DNA of 64,000 bases from Geodermatophilus sabuli. GTDB taxonomy: Bacteria > Actinomycetota > Actinomycetes > Mycobacteriales > Geodermatophilaceae. Within the stretch, counting starts at the first letter, position 1. Every line of letters starts with the position of its first letter. The translations under genes were made by a program, and so were the position numbers. The stretch spans positions 168,927-232,926 of the forward strand of contig NZ_OBDO01000011.1 in the NCBI RefSeq assembly GCF_900215145.1, in the 5' to 3' direction. Below the pieces are notes generated by a model. It made no database searches. It was not told where the DNA came from and saw nothing but the letters and a program-made list of their open reading frames with translations. This document shows, piece after piece, positions 35,384 to 44,425 of the stretch.

Positions 35384-35587
35384 TCACGCGGTGCGGAGAG
35401 CGACTCCCGCCCGGCTTCCCCGGGCGTGTGCCGGGCGGCGCTGCAGCCGGGTCCGCGGCGACTGGTTGGCGTATCCGGGAGGCAGTGGAGCGCACGCGGT
35501 CTCCCTGTCCGCAGGAGCGGAGCGGGCATCCGCCGGTCCGGACATGTCGACGTAGCGGATGTAGTCCGAGGGGTCGTAGGTGTTCAT
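35384..35587 (-). CDS. Possible small protein, 67 residues
   Basis: ATG 35587 to 35384 encodes MNTYDPSDYIRYVDMSGPAD and then a Pro/Arg-rich tail ending in VALRTA. GGAG sits 8 nt before the ATG. The acidic, Tyr-rich front and basic rear are unlike the neighbours, and no family was recognised. It is divergent from the SbnA-like gene across a 392-bp leader. It could be a small regulatory or precursor peptide, or a spurious frame. Confidence 0.35.
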   Translation of the reverse strand: MNTYDPSDYIRYVDMSGPADARSAPADRETACAPLPPGYANQSPRTRLQRRPAHARGSRAGVALRTA

Positions 35588-35979
35588 CGGAGGCTCCGTG
35601 ATCGTCGATGTCGTGAGACCAGGATCGGCGGGCGCGGACGGGGACGACAGGGAGTCAACTCCCGTATCACCGGCGAGAACCCCCGTTGTGAGACGGGGGA
35701 CAACCCCCAGGGATCTCACCCGTGCCGGCTGGACGCCGAGTCCCCGGCGGGACGCCGACGGCGACGTCGGCCGGCTCCAGCGCCCGCACGGTCGGACGGG
35801 TGGGGCTTGCCGAGGGGGTTCTCCCTACCTCGATACGGGGGAAGAGGCCGCCAGTTCTGGGAAGAACCCCATCGCTCGCCAACGCGGTGCCCCGCACTCT
35901 TCCTGTGCCCGGGAATGCAGTTCCTCCACCGGACACACATCGCGCCGCATTCCGGCGTCCATGCAGACAGGGGACCGAC
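35588..35979 (+). promoter_or_regulatory. Long leader with stacked stem-loops before the SbnA-like gene
   Basis: No credible coding frame occupies these 392 bp. Several perfect dyads stand close together: GGGAGT-CA-ACTCCC (35650-35663), CCCCCGT-TGTGAG-ACGGGGG (35680-35699), and GTTCT-GGGA-AGAAC (35854-35867). GGAATGC at 35912-35918 can also pair with GCATTCC at 35947-35953. The G5 run at 35695-35699 can pair either with the upstream C5 (35680-35684) or the downstream C5 (35704-35708), an arrangement seen in attenuators. Regulation through RNA structure is inferred. Confidence 0.4.
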
Positions 35980-37017
35980 GTGCCCATCATCTCCGTGCCG
36001 CAGGAATTCAACGAAGAGGATCTGTACGTCGACCTGCGCTCCGTCTTCGGGTGCTCGCTCTTCCTCAAGTGCGAGGGCTTCAACTTCGCCGGCTCGATCA
36101 AGATGAAGGCCGCGACCGAGATGGTCGAGGCCGCCGAGCGCGCCGGCGTCCTGACGCCGGGATCGGTGCTGATCGAGTCCTCGTCGGGCAACCTGGGCGT
36201 CGCGCTGAGCATGATCGCGGCGAGCAGGGGCTACGAGTTCCTCTGCATCACCGACCCGCGGTGCAACCTGTCGACCCGGCGGCTGATGGAGGCGCTCGGC
36301 GCCCAGGTGCACACCATCACCGAGCCGGACCCGGTCACCGGCTTCCTCGGCGCGCGGAAGGACTACGTCCGGGCGATGTGCGCCTCCGACCGCCGGTACG
36401 TGTGGCTCAACCAGTACGAGAACCCGAACAACTGGGGCTCTCACCACCGCCGGACGGCGCAGGAGATCGCACGGTCCTTCCCGGAGCTGGACGTGCTCTT
36501 CGTGGGTGCCGGCACCACCGGGACCCTGATGGGCTGCGCGCGCTTCTTCCGGGAGTGGCACCGGCCGGTGCGGATCGTGGCCGTCGACTCCGTCGGTTCG
36601 GTGACGTTCGGCGGACCGCCGAGCCGGCGGATGATCCCGGGCCTGGGCAGCGCCGAGCGGCCGGACGTGCTCGACGAGTCCTACATCGACGAGGTCGTGC
36701 TGGTCGAGGAGGCGCAGACCGTCCGTGCCTGCCACCGGATGGCTCGGCGCGGCTTCCTGTTCGGTGGCTCCACCGGCACGGTGGTGAGCGCCGCGACGAG
36801 CTGGTTGACGCGCAACGACGCGCAGGACCTCACCGCAGTGACCATCGCCCCCGACCTCGGCGAGCGGTACCTGGACACCCTGTACCAGACCAACTGGGTG
36901 GAGGACCTCTACGGCGGGGACGTGCTCCGTCTCGACGAGGGAGCCGGCGTCACAGCGACCGTGCCCGAGCCGCGCTCATCCGGCTCCCGCTCGCCCGTCC
37001 TGAGCAACCGGCGCTGA
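35980..37017 (+). CDS. PLP-dependent cysteine-synthase-family enzyme, SbnA-like
   Basis: A 345-residue fold-type II PLP enzyme from GTG 35980. The PLP lysine is K41 in FNFAGSIKMKAATEMVEA, the cofactor phosphate loop is ESSSGNLGVALSMIAASRGY, and the second phosphate-binding loop is VLFVGAGTTGTLMGCARFFRE. The GSIKMK and NQYENPNNWGSHHRRTAQEI segments are closer to SbnA (phosphoserine-dependent N-(1-amino-1-carboxyethyl)glutamate synthase of 2,3-diaminopropionate synthesis) than to CysK. SbnA normally works with the dehydrogenase SbnB, which is not next to it here. The product therefore could be diaminopropionate, another beta-substituted alanine, or cysteine. Confidence 0.78.
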   Translation: MPIISVPQEFNEEDLYVDLRSVFGCSLFLKCEGFNFAGSIKMKAATEMVEAAERAGVLTPGSVLIESSSGNLGVALSMIAASRGYEFLCITDPRCNLSTRRLMEALGAQVHTITEPDPVTGFLGARKDYVRAMCASDRRYVWLNQYENPNNWGSHHRRTAQEIARSFPELDVLFVGAGTTGTLMGCARFFREWHRPVRIVAVDSVGSVTFGGPPSRRMIPGLGSAERPDVLDESYIDEVVLVEEAQTVRACHRMARRGFLFGGSTGTVVSAATSWLTRNDAQDLTAVTIAPDLGERYLDTLYQTNWVEDLYGGDVLRLDEGAGVTATVPEPRSSGSRSPVLSNRR

Positions 37018-37039
37018 GGGCGCGGTCCGCGCCGCCCTC
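37016..37039. terminator. Hairpin between convergent SbnA-like gene and hutI
   Basis: GAGGGCG (37016-37022) and CGCCCTC (37033-37039) form a 7-bp stem with a GC-rich loop, overlapping the stop codon of the SbnA-like gene. Terminator function is inferred from position. Confidence 0.4.
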
Positions 37040-37115
37040 GAGGGGGGACCACGAGGCGCATCCAGCTCCGTCGCAGCCATGCCGATCGGCAACTCGGGAA
37101 GGAGGATCGTCACCG

Positions 37116-38300
37116 TCATGACCGGGTCCGCGGACCACTGTCCTCCGGTGCGAGTGCTCGGGCGATGGGCACGCCGGGGCGGTAGGCCAGGTACCGGTAG
37201 GACGGCGCATCGAGGACGGCGAGATCGGCCCGCCCGCCGGGACCGAGGTGCCCGACGTCCGGACGCCGCAGCGCCGCCGCGCCGCCGGCGGTCGCCGCCC
37301 ACAGCGCCTCCACGGGGGTCATCCCCATCTCGCGGACGGCGAGCGCGATGCAGAACGGCATCGACGACGTGAAACTGCTGCCGGGGTTGCAGTCGGTGGC
37401 CAGGGCCACCGTGACCCCCGCCGACAGCAGCCGCCGGGCGTCCGGGTACGGCGAGCGGGTGGAGAACTCGGCGCCCGGCAGCAGGGTGGCGACCGTGGTG
37501 CCACCGGCGAGCGCGTCGACGTCGGCGTCGGTCAGGTGGGTGCAGTGGTCGACGCTGGCCGCGCCGAGCTCCACCGCCAGGCGCACACCGGGGCCCGCCG
37601 AGAGCTGGTTGGCGTGCACCCGCGCCTGCAGGCCCCGGGCGAGCCCGGCCTCCAGCACGGCGCGCGCCTCCTCGCCGTCGAAGGCGTGCGCCGAGGCGGG
37701 CTCGCAGAAGACGTCGATCCACCGGGCGAACGGGGCGCACGACTCGAGCATCGGACCGGTGACCAGGGCGACGTAGTCCTCGCGGCGGCCGGCGTACTCC
37801 ACCGGCACCACGTGCGCGCCCAGGAACGTGGTGTCCGGCGTGACCTCCGCGGCCAGCCGGAGGCACCGCGCCTCGTCCTCGACGGTCAGCCCGTAGCCGC
37901 TCTTGACCTCCACGGTCGTCGTGCCCTGGCCGCGCATCTCCGCCACCAGATCGCGGAGCCGGCTGCGCAGGACGTCGTCGGAGGCGGAGCGTGTCGCCGC
38001 GACGGTGGCCGAGATGCCCCCGCCGTCGTAGTGCGCGCCGGACATCCGGGCCTCGAACTCCGCGGCCCGGTCACCGGCGAAGACCAGATGGGTGTGGCTG
38101 TCGACGAAGCCCGGGATCACCGCCCGGCCGCCGACGTCGATCGACGCATCGGCGGCCGGTGCGCGGCGTCGCGGTCCGCTCCAGGCGACGGCGCCGTCCT
38201 CCACGACGAGGGCCGCGTCGGCGACCAGGCCCAGCGGGCCCCTCCCGTGGGAAGGGTCGTTGGTGACCAGTTCGGCGATGCCGGTGACCAGCGTGCTCAC
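37116..38300 (-). CDS. hutI: Imidazolonepropionase
   Basis: A 394-residue amidohydrolase from GTG 38300. The metal site starts with [21 protein letters not shown] near residue 65, followed by [67 protein letters not shown] and [21 protein letters not shown]. It hydrolyses 4-imidazolone-5-propionate to N-formimidoyl-L-glutamate, the third step of histidine degradation. It is the last gene of the hut operon, 56 bp after hutF. Confidence 0.94.
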   Translation of the reverse strand: MSTLVTGIAELVTNDPSHGRGPLGLVADAALVVEDGAVAWSGPRRRAPAADASIDVGGRAVIPGFVDSHTHLVFAGDRAAEFEARMSGAHYDGGGISATVAATRSASDDVLRSRLRDLVAEMRGQGTTTVEVKSGYGLTVEDEARCLRLAAEVTPDTTFLGAHVVPVEYAGRREDYVALVTGPMLESCAPFARWIDVFCEPASAHAFDGEEARAVLEAGLARGLQARVHANQLSAGPGVRLAVELGAASVDHCTHLTDADVDALAGGTTVATLLPGAEFSTRSPYPDARRLLSAGVTVALATDCNPGSSFTSSMPFCIALAVREMGMTPVEALWAATAGGAAALRRPDVGHLGPGGRADLAVLDAPSYRYLAYRPGVPIARALAPEDSGPRTRS

Positions 38301-38356
38301 ACCGGGGCCCCCGCGGAGACGTGGAGCGCCGGCGGAGCGGTTTCGTGGAGTTGGTT

Positions 38357-39685
38357 TCATGCGTCGTCCCACAGCGGGTCGATGGCCGCGGCGAGCAGGC
38401 GGCCCACGTCGCCCAGCACGTGCCGGCCCTCGGTGACGACGACCCGGCCGTCGACCACCACGGTGTGCACGTCCGCGGCCGCCGCCACCATCGGCAGCTG
38501 GTCCGGTGCGCAGCCGGCGGTCCGCGGGCTGTCCAGCCGGACGGCGACCAGGTCGGCCCGCTGGTCCGGGGCGATCCGACCGGCGTCGGGCCAGCCGAGG
38601 GCGCGGTGCCCGTCGACGGTGAGCGCGGCGAGGAGCCCGGCCGGGGAGAAGCGGCCACGTTCGCCGGTGCGCAGCCGCTCGTGGTCCTCGAGCAGCCGGG
38701 CCTCGGCGAGCAGATCGGTGACGACGTGCTGATCGCTGCCGAGGCTGAGCGGCGAGCCGGCGTCCCGGAGCCGCAGGAGGGGGGCGATGCCGTCGGCGAG
38801 GTCGGCCTCGGTGCTCGGGCAGGCGCAGACCCCCGTTCCCGTGCTGCCGAGGGTCGCGACGTCGTCCGGGGTGAGGTGGATGGCGTGCACGGCGGTGGTC
38901 GACGGACCGAGGACCCCCCGTTCGTGCAGCAGCCCGGTGGGCGTGGTGCCGTAGTGGGCCAGGCAGGCCGCGTTCTCCGCAGGCTGCTCGGAGAGGTGCA
39001 CGTGCAGAGGGCGCTCACCGGCGGCGTGCGCGACGGTGGGCAGCTGCGCCGCCGGCACGGCCCGCACGGAGTGCACCGCGACCCCGACCCGGACCCCGTC
39101 CCGCTCCGGGAGCAGCCCGGTCCGTGCCGCCCAGGCCTCGGCGTCCCCGTCGGAGAACCGGACCTGGACGTCGTCGAGGGGCAGGTGCCCGGCCCCGTCG
39201 AGCCCGCCGGTGAGGTAGCAGGCGTCGAGCAGGGTCAGCCGCATGCCGGCGTCGGCGGCAGCCTGGATGAGCCCCTCGGCCATGGCGTTGGGATCGGTGT
39301 ACCGACCGCCGCCGGGCGGGTGGTGCAGGTAGTGGAACTCGCCGACGCAGGTGACCCCCGCGAGCGCCATCTCGGCGTACGCGGCCCGGGCCAGGGCGAG
39401 GTGGCTGTCGGGGTCGAGCCGCGCGGCGACGCGGTACATCCGCTCCCGCCAGGTCCAGAACGTGCCGGCCCGGTCGTGGGTGCGCCCGCGCAGTGCCCGG
39501 TGGAAGGCGTGCGAGTGCGCGTTCGCGAAGCCGGGCAGCACGACGCCCGGCAACCGGTGGTCCGTGGCGGGCGGCGTCGCAGCCCGCTCGACGGTGCGGA
39601 TCCGGCCGCCGTCCACGACCACCCGCACGCCGGGCACGGGGCCGGTACCGAGGTCGGCGTGCTCGCACCAGAAGCCGGTCAGCAC
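38357..39685 (-). CDS. hutF: N-formimidoyl-L-glutamate deiminase
   Basis: A 442-residue amidohydrolase from GTG 39685. Metal and active-site motifs are [22 protein letters not shown] near residue 55, [56 protein letters not shown] and [21 protein letters not shown]. HutF releases ammonia from formimidoylglutamate and leaves N-formylglutamate, so this organism uses the two-step branch rather than direct HutG formiminohydrolase. The start overlaps the stop of the M20 hydrolase gene by 7 bp. Confidence 0.92.
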   Translation of the reverse strand: MLTGFWCEHADLGTGPVPGVRVVVDGGRIRTVERAATPPATDHRLPGVVLPGFANAHSHAFHRALRGRTHDRAGTFWTWRERMYRVAARLDPDSHLALARAAYAEMALAGVTCVGEFHYLHHPPGGGRYTDPNAMAEGLIQAAADAGMRLTLLDACYLTGGLDGAGHLPLDDVQVRFSDGDAEAWAARTGLLPERDGVRVGVAVHSVRAVPAAQLPTVAHAAGERPLHVHLSEQPAENAACLAHYGTTPTGLLHERGVLGPSTTAVHAIHLTPDDVATLGSTGTGVCACPSTEADLADGIAPLLRLRDAGSPLSLGSDQHVVTDLLAEARLLEDHERLRTGERGRFSPAGLLAALTVDGHRALGWPDAGRIAPDQRADLVAVRLDSPRTAGCAPDQLPMVAAAADVHTVVVDGRVVVTEGRHVLGDVGRLLAAAIDPLWDDA

Positions 39686-40896
39686 GCCAGGTGCTCCACG
39701 GCGCGGGCGAGCGCGGCGACGCCGGCCCGGCAGTCCGCCGGGTCGGCGTGCTCGGCGGGGGAGTGGGACACCCCGGTCGGGTTGCGGACGAAGAGCATCG
39801 CGGTGGGGACGCCGGCTGCGGACAGGATCCCGGCGTCGTGACCGGCTCCCGTGGACAGGACCGGCGCCGGGCGGCCGTCGGGGCCGGCGAGGACAGCGGC
39901 GAGCCGGTCGCGCAGGGTGGGGTCGAACGGCGTGGCCGGCGTCCACGACTCCTCGACGGGAGTGCTGCCGGCCGCCTCGGCGACGCAGGCGACGACGGCG
40001 TGCACGTCGGCTGCGGCGGGACCGCGGGCATCGAGCCAGGCGGTGATCTCCGCGGGGATCGCGTTGACGGCGTTGGGCCGGGCCCGGAGCCTGCCCACGG
40101 TCGCGAGGGCACCGTGGCGCTGGGCGGCCGTGCGCGCCGCCTGGATGGCGGCGGCCAGCGGCAGCGTCGGGTCCTGCCGGTCGGCCAGCCGGGTGGTCCC
40201 CGCGTGGTCGGCCCGGCCGCGGAGGTCCAGCCGCCACCGGCCGTGCGGCCAGATGCCCTCGGCCACCCCGACCGCGCCCCGGTCGCCGGGCACGTCGGCG
40301 AGCGCGCGGCCCTGCTCGACGTGCAGCTCCAGGAACGTGCCGACACGGCGCAGCGCCTCGTCGTCGCGGCCGAGGGGCCGCGGGTCGGTTCCCGCCGCGG
40401 TCATCGCCTCGGCCAGCGTGGTGCCCTGGTCGTCGGTCAGCCCTCGCGCCCGGTCGGGGTCGAGCGCGCCGGTGAGCAGCCGCGACCCGGCGCACGCGAC
40501 GCCGAAGCGGGCGCCCTCCTCGTCGCCGAAGCAGACGATGCCGAGCGGTCGCCGTGGCGAGCGGCCCCGCGCCCGGACCAGGTCCAGTGCGGCGAACGCC
40601 GACACCACGCCCAGCGGGCCGTCGAAGGCGCCGCCGTCGGGGACCGAGTCCAGGTGGCTGCCCATCGCCAGGCCCGGCCGGCCGGCGTCCGCGGCGGCGT
40701 CGGGATCCGCCGTCCACGCCCAGGTGTTGCCGGCCCGGTCGGGCACGACGTCCAGCCCGCGCTGCCGGGCCTCGCCGCGGAACCACTCGCGCAGCGCGGC
40801 GTCGGTGCGCGTCCACGCGTACCGGCGGTAGCCGCCCGTCGCCGGGTGCCGGCCGACCGGTCTCAGGTCCGACCACATCGCGTCGAACGTGGTCAC
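39679..40896 (-). CDS. M20-family amidohydrolase in the hut operon (allantoate amidohydrolase-like)
   Basis: A 405-residue metallo-amidase of the allantoate amidohydrolase/N-carbamoyl amino acid hydrolase group. Zinc ligands are in LAMGSHLDSVPDGGAFDGPLG and VCFGDEEGARFGVACAGSRLL; further motifs are ELHVEQGRALADV, RGRADHAGTTRL and the C-terminal STGAGHDAGILSAAGVP then GVSHSPAEH. Between hutU and hutF, and with no classical hutG, it is the best candidate to deformylate N-formylglutamate to glutamate and formate. This assignment is from context. The start lies 4 bp after the hutU stop. Confidence 0.85.
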   Translation of the reverse strand: MTTFDAMWSDLRPVGRHPATGGYRRYAWTRTDAALREWFRGEARQRGLDVVPDRAGNTWAWTADPDAAADAGRPGLAMGSHLDSVPDGGAFDGPLGVVSAFAALDLVRARGRSPRRPLGIVCFGDEEGARFGVACAGSRLLTGALDPDRARGLTDDQGTTLAEAMTAAGTDPRPLGRDDEALRRVGTFLELHVEQGRALADVPGDRGAVGVAEGIWPHGRWRLDLRGRADHAGTTRLADRQDPTLPLAAAIQAARTAAQRHGALATVGRLRARPNAVNAIPAEITAWLDARGPAAADVHAVVACVAEAAGSTPVEESWTPATPFDPTLRDRLAAVLAGPDGRPAPVLSTGAGHDAGILSAAGVPTAMLFVRNPTGVSHSPAEHADPADCRAGVAALARAVEHLAC

Positions 40897-40900
40897 CGGC

Positions 40901-42583
40901 TCAGCGCTCCGCCATCGGGACCCGCAGGCCGCGTTCCTCCGCGACCTGGGCGGCCAGGTCGTAGCCGGCGTCGACGTGGCGGAGCACGCCCGTGCCGGGG
41001 TCGTTGCGCAGCACCCGCTCCAGTTTCCGGGCGGCCAGGCCCGTGCCGTCGGCGACGCTGACCTGGCCGGCGTGCAGCGACCGGCCCATCCCGACGCCGC
41101 CGCCGTGGTGCACGGACACCCAGGTCGCCCCGGACGCGGTGTTGACCAGTGCGTTGAGCAGCGGCCAGTCGGCGATGGCGTCCGATCCGTCCGCCATGGC
41201 CTCCGTCTCCCGGTAGGGGGAGGCGACGGACCCGGAGTCGAGGTGGTCGCGGCCGATGACGATCGGTGCGGTGATCTCGCCGGACGCGACCATCTCGTTG
41301 AAGCGGAGCCCGGCGACGTCGCGTTCCCCGTACCCGAGCCAGCAGATGCGGGCGGGCAGGCCCTGGAAGGCGACCCGGTCCCGGGCCGCCCGGATCCAGC
41401 GCTGCAGGTGGTCGTCGTCCGGGAACAGGTCGAGGACGGCGCGGTCGGTCGCGGCGATGTCCGCCGGGTCCCCGGAGAGGGCGGCCCAGCGGAAGGGGCC
41501 CTTGCCCGCGCAGAACAGCGGCCGGATGTAGGCGGGCACGAAACCGGGGAACGCGAACGCCCGCTCGTAACCGCCCTGGCGGGCCTCGTCCCGGATGGAG
41601 TTCCCGTAGTCGAAGACCTCGGCCCCGGCGTCGAGGAACCCGACCATCGCCTCGACGTGCCTGGCCATCGACGCGCGGGCCCGGTCGGTGAACTCCTCGG
41701 GCTTGGTCTCGGCGTAGTCGTGCCAGTCGTCGAGGTCGACGCCCTCCGGCAGGTAGCTGAGCGGGTCGTGTGCCGAGGTCTGGTCGGTGACGACGTCGAT
41801 CTCCACGCCCCGGCGCAGCAGCTCGGGGAACACCGTGGCCGCGTTGCCGACCAGCCCGACCGACAGTGCCCGCCGGTCCCGTCTGGCGGCCAGGCAGCGC
41901 GCCACCGCGTCGTCGAGGTCCTCGGCCACCTCGTCGAGGTAGCGGTGCCCGACCCGGCGGCGCAGCCGGCCCCCGTCGACGTCGACCACCAGGCAGACAC
42001 CGCCGTTGAGGGTCACCGCGAGGGGCTGGGCGCCGCCCATGCCGCCGCAGCCGCCGGTCAGCGTCAGGGTGCCGGCGAGCGTGCCGCCGCTCTGCCCCTG
42101 CCCGTCATGCCTGCCGGCGAGCTTCGCCGCCACGGCCGCGAAGGTCTCGTAGGTGCCCTGGAGGATCCCCTGCGTCCCGATGTAGATCCAGGACCCCGCC
42201 GTCATCTGGCCGTACATGGTCAGGCCCAGGTGCTCGAGGCGCCGGAACTCCGGCCAGGTGGCCCAGTCGCCCACCAGGTTGGAGTTGGCGATCAGCACCC
42301 GGGGCGCCCACTCGTGCGTGCGCAGCACGCCGACCGGCCGACCGGACTGCACGAGCATGGTCTCGTCGTCGGCGAGGGTCGTGAGCGTGCGGACCATGGC
42401 GTCGAAGCTGCGCCAGTCGCGGGCGGCGCGGCCGGTGCCGCCGTAGACGACCAGGTCGTCGGGCCGCTCGGCGACATCTGGGTCCAGGTTGTTCTGCAGC
42501 ATCCGGAGCGGCGCCTCGGTCTGCCAGCTCCGGGCCGTGCGAGTGGTGCCCCGCGGGGCCCGTACGGGTCGTGCTCCGTCCAT
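40901..42583 (-). CDS. hutU: Urocanate hydratase
   Basis: A 560-residue urocanase from ATG 42583. It shows the expected [21 protein letters not shown] and GTGRAARDW near the N terminus, [22 protein letters not shown] (NAD-binding Gly-rich region) near residue 170, [25 protein letters not shown] segments, and [20 protein letters not shown] at the C terminus. The length is normal (about 555). It converts urocanate to imidazolonepropionate with tightly bound NAD+. It lies 24 bp after hutH. Confidence 0.95.
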   Translation of the reverse strand: MDGARPVRAPRGTTRTARSWQTEAPLRMLQNNLDPDVAERPDDLVVYGGTGRAARDWRSFDAMVRTLTTLADDETMLVQSGRPVGVLRTHEWAPRVLIANSNLVGDWATWPEFRRLEHLGLTMYGQMTAGSWIYIGTQGILQGTYETFAAVAAKLAGRHDGQGQSGGTLAGTLTLTGGCGGMGGAQPLAVTLNGGVCLVVDVDGGRLRRRVGHRYLDEVAEDLDDAVARCLAARRDRRALSVGLVGNAATVFPELLRRGVEIDVVTDQTSAHDPLSYLPEGVDLDDWHDYAETKPEEFTDRARASMARHVEAMVGFLDAGAEVFDYGNSIRDEARQGGYERAFAFPGFVPAYIRPLFCAGKGPFRWAALSGDPADIAATDRAVLDLFPDDDHLQRWIRAARDRVAFQGLPARICWLGYGERDVAGLRFNEMVASGEITAPIVIGRDHLDSGSVASPYRETEAMADGSDAIADWPLLNALVNTASGATWVSVHHGGGVGMGRSLHAGQVSVADGTGLAARKLERVLRNDPGTGVLRHVDAGYDLAAQVAEERGLRVPMAER

Positions 42584-42607
42584 GGGTGGCTCCTCGTCTC
42601 GGCGGGA

Positions 42608-44146
42608 TCAGCTCAGGGGGAGGCGGGTGGCCCGGAGCAGCGCTCCGTCAGCCACCAGGCCGACGACGGCCTCGATCTCCGGGGCCAGGTGCCGGTCCGG
42701 CCCGGGGCCGCCGACGCCGGCGGCGCGGACGGCGTCGCGCACCGCGGCGGTGGCCCGGGCCGGTTGCAGCGGGGCCCTGAGGTCGAGGGCTCGGGCCGCG
42801 GTCAGGATCTCGACGGCGAGGACACGGGTGAGGCCGTCGACCGCGCGCCGCAGCTTGCGAGCGGCGGCCCAGCCCATCGAGACGTGGTCCTCCTGCATCG
42901 CCGAGGAGGGGATGGTGTCGACGCTGGCGGGCACGGCCAGCCGCTTGAGCTCGCTGACGATCCCGGCCGCCGTGTACTGGGCGATCATGTGCCCGGAGTC
43001 GACCCCGGGAGCGTCGGCCAGGAACGGCGGCAAGCCGTTGCTGCGGGCCGGGTCGAGGAACCGGTCGGTGCGTCGCTCGCTCATGCCCGCGACGTCGGCC
43101 ACCGCGATCGCGAGGAAGTCCAGGACGTACCCGACCGGGGCGCCGTGGAAGTTGCCGTTGGACTCCACGCGGTCGTCGAGGGTGACCACCGGGTTGTCGA
43201 TGGCCGCGGCCAGCTCACGGTCGGCAACCACTGCGGCGTGGGCGACGGTGTCACGCGCCGCGCCGTGCACCTGCGGTGCGCAGCGCAGCGAGTAGGCGTC
43301 CTGCACGCGGGTGCACCCGGGCCCGCGATGGCTGGCCATCACACCGCTGCCGCTCAGCAGCATGCGCAGGTTGGCGGCCGAGGCAGCCTGCCCCGGGTGC
43401 GGACGCAGGGCCTGGAGGTCCGCGGCGAACACGGCGTCGGTGCCGAGCAGGGCTTCGACGCTCATGGCCGCGGCGACGTCGGCCGTCGTCAGCAGGCGGC
43501 GCAGGTCGACGAGGGCCAGCACCAGCATGCCGAGCATGCCGTCGGTCCCGTTCACCAGCGCCAGCCCCTCCTTCTCGGCCAGCTCCACGGGCTCGATCCC
43601 GTGCGCCCGAAGGGCGTCCGCGGCCGGGCGGAGCACACCGGCGCCGTCTCGGACCCGGCCTTCTCCCGTGAGGGCGAGCGCGACCGAGGACAGCGGGGCC
43701 AGGTCGCCGGAGCAGCCGAGCGAGCCGTACTCGTGCACGACCGGCGTGAGACCGGCATCGAGCATGGCCGCGTAGGCCTGAGCCGTCTGCGGCCGGACGC
43801 CGGTGCGGCCGGTCGCGAGTGTGGACAGCCGCAGCAGCATGAGGGCCCGGACGACCTCGCGTTCGACCTCGGGCCCGGACCCGGCGGCGTGGGACCGGAT
43901 GAGGCTGCGCTGCAACCTGGCGCGCTGTTCGACCGGGATGTGCAGGGTGGCCAGTGCCCCGAAACCGGTGGACACGCCGTAGTGCGGCCGGTCGTCCCTG
44001 GACAGGGCGTCGACGACGGAGCGGCTACGGGCGATCTCCGCGACGGCGTCGGCGGACAGCCGGACCCCGCACCCGTCGCGAGCGACGCGCACCACATCCC
44101 CCGGCCTGACCGGGCCGGTCCCCACGACCACGCACTCGCGGCGCAT
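42608..44146 (-). CDS. hutH: Histidine ammonia-lyase
   Basis: A 512-residue member of the MIO-containing ammonia-lyase family from ATG 44146; a GTG five codons upstream is also possible. Motifs are HYGVSTGFGALATLHIP, the MIO-forming loop EYGSLGCSGDLAPLSSVAL (Cys-Ser-Gly near residue 145), EGLALVNGTDGMLGML, DNPVVTLDDRVESNGNFHG and SSAMQEDHVSMGWAAARKLR. It makes trans-urocanate and ammonia from L-histidine and is first in the hutH-hutU-M20-hutF-hutI operon. Preference for His rather than Tyr is supported by the operon. Confidence 0.93.
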   Translation of the reverse strand: MRRECVVVGTGPVRPGDVVRVARDGCGVRLSADAVAEIARSRSVVDALSRDDRPHYGVSTGFGALATLHIPVEQRARLQRSLIRSHAAGSGPEVEREVVRALMLLRLSTLATGRTGVRPQTAQAYAAMLDAGLTPVVHEYGSLGCSGDLAPLSSVALALTGEGRVRDGAGVLRPAADALRAHGIEPVELAEKEGLALVNGTDGMLGMLVLALVDLRRLLTTADVAAAMSVEALLGTDAVFAADLQALRPHPGQAASAANLRMLLSGSGVMASHRGPGCTRVQDAYSLRCAPQVHGAARDTVAHAAVVADRELAAAIDNPVVTLDDRVESNGNFHGAPVGYVLDFLAIAVADVAGMSERRTDRFLDPARSNGLPPFLADAPGVDSGHMIAQYTAAGIVSELKRLAVPASVDTIPSSAMQEDHVSMGWAAARKLRRAVDGLTRVLAVEILTAARALDLRAPLQPARATAAVRDAVRAAGVGGPGPDRHLAPEIEAVVGLVADGALLRATRLPLS

Positions 44147-44425
44147 GGGGCCATGGGACACCGTGACCGCCGGTCCGCCTAGACCTGTTCGCCCGGTCGC
44201 GCCGGACACCTCCGACGTCCTGCCGAACCGGGCCGCGGGACGGTCGCTGCGGACGGCAACGTGCGGATCTGCCCCATGGCGACGGGACGCCCACGGCCGT
44301 CGAGCCGCGGTGTCCGAGGGGCGACTCGCTGGACACGCACACGGCTACGGCCGTGAGCGGAGGCGGCGTGCCCGCTCTGCTCTGGCCGACCTCGTCGGTG
44401 CGTGCCCGGCGCGTCCCGGGGAGGG

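Noticed and set aside
43704..43720. Cys-Ser-Gly instead of Ala-Ser-Gly in the MIO loop of HutH
   Set aside because: To my knowledge Cys-Ser-Gly occurs in actinobacterial histidine ammonia-lyases, so I do not treat it as an anomaly.
40889..44182. A 1097-codon plus-strand open frame across hutU and hutH
   Set aside because: It is the antisense of two well-recognised enzymes and shows no domain.
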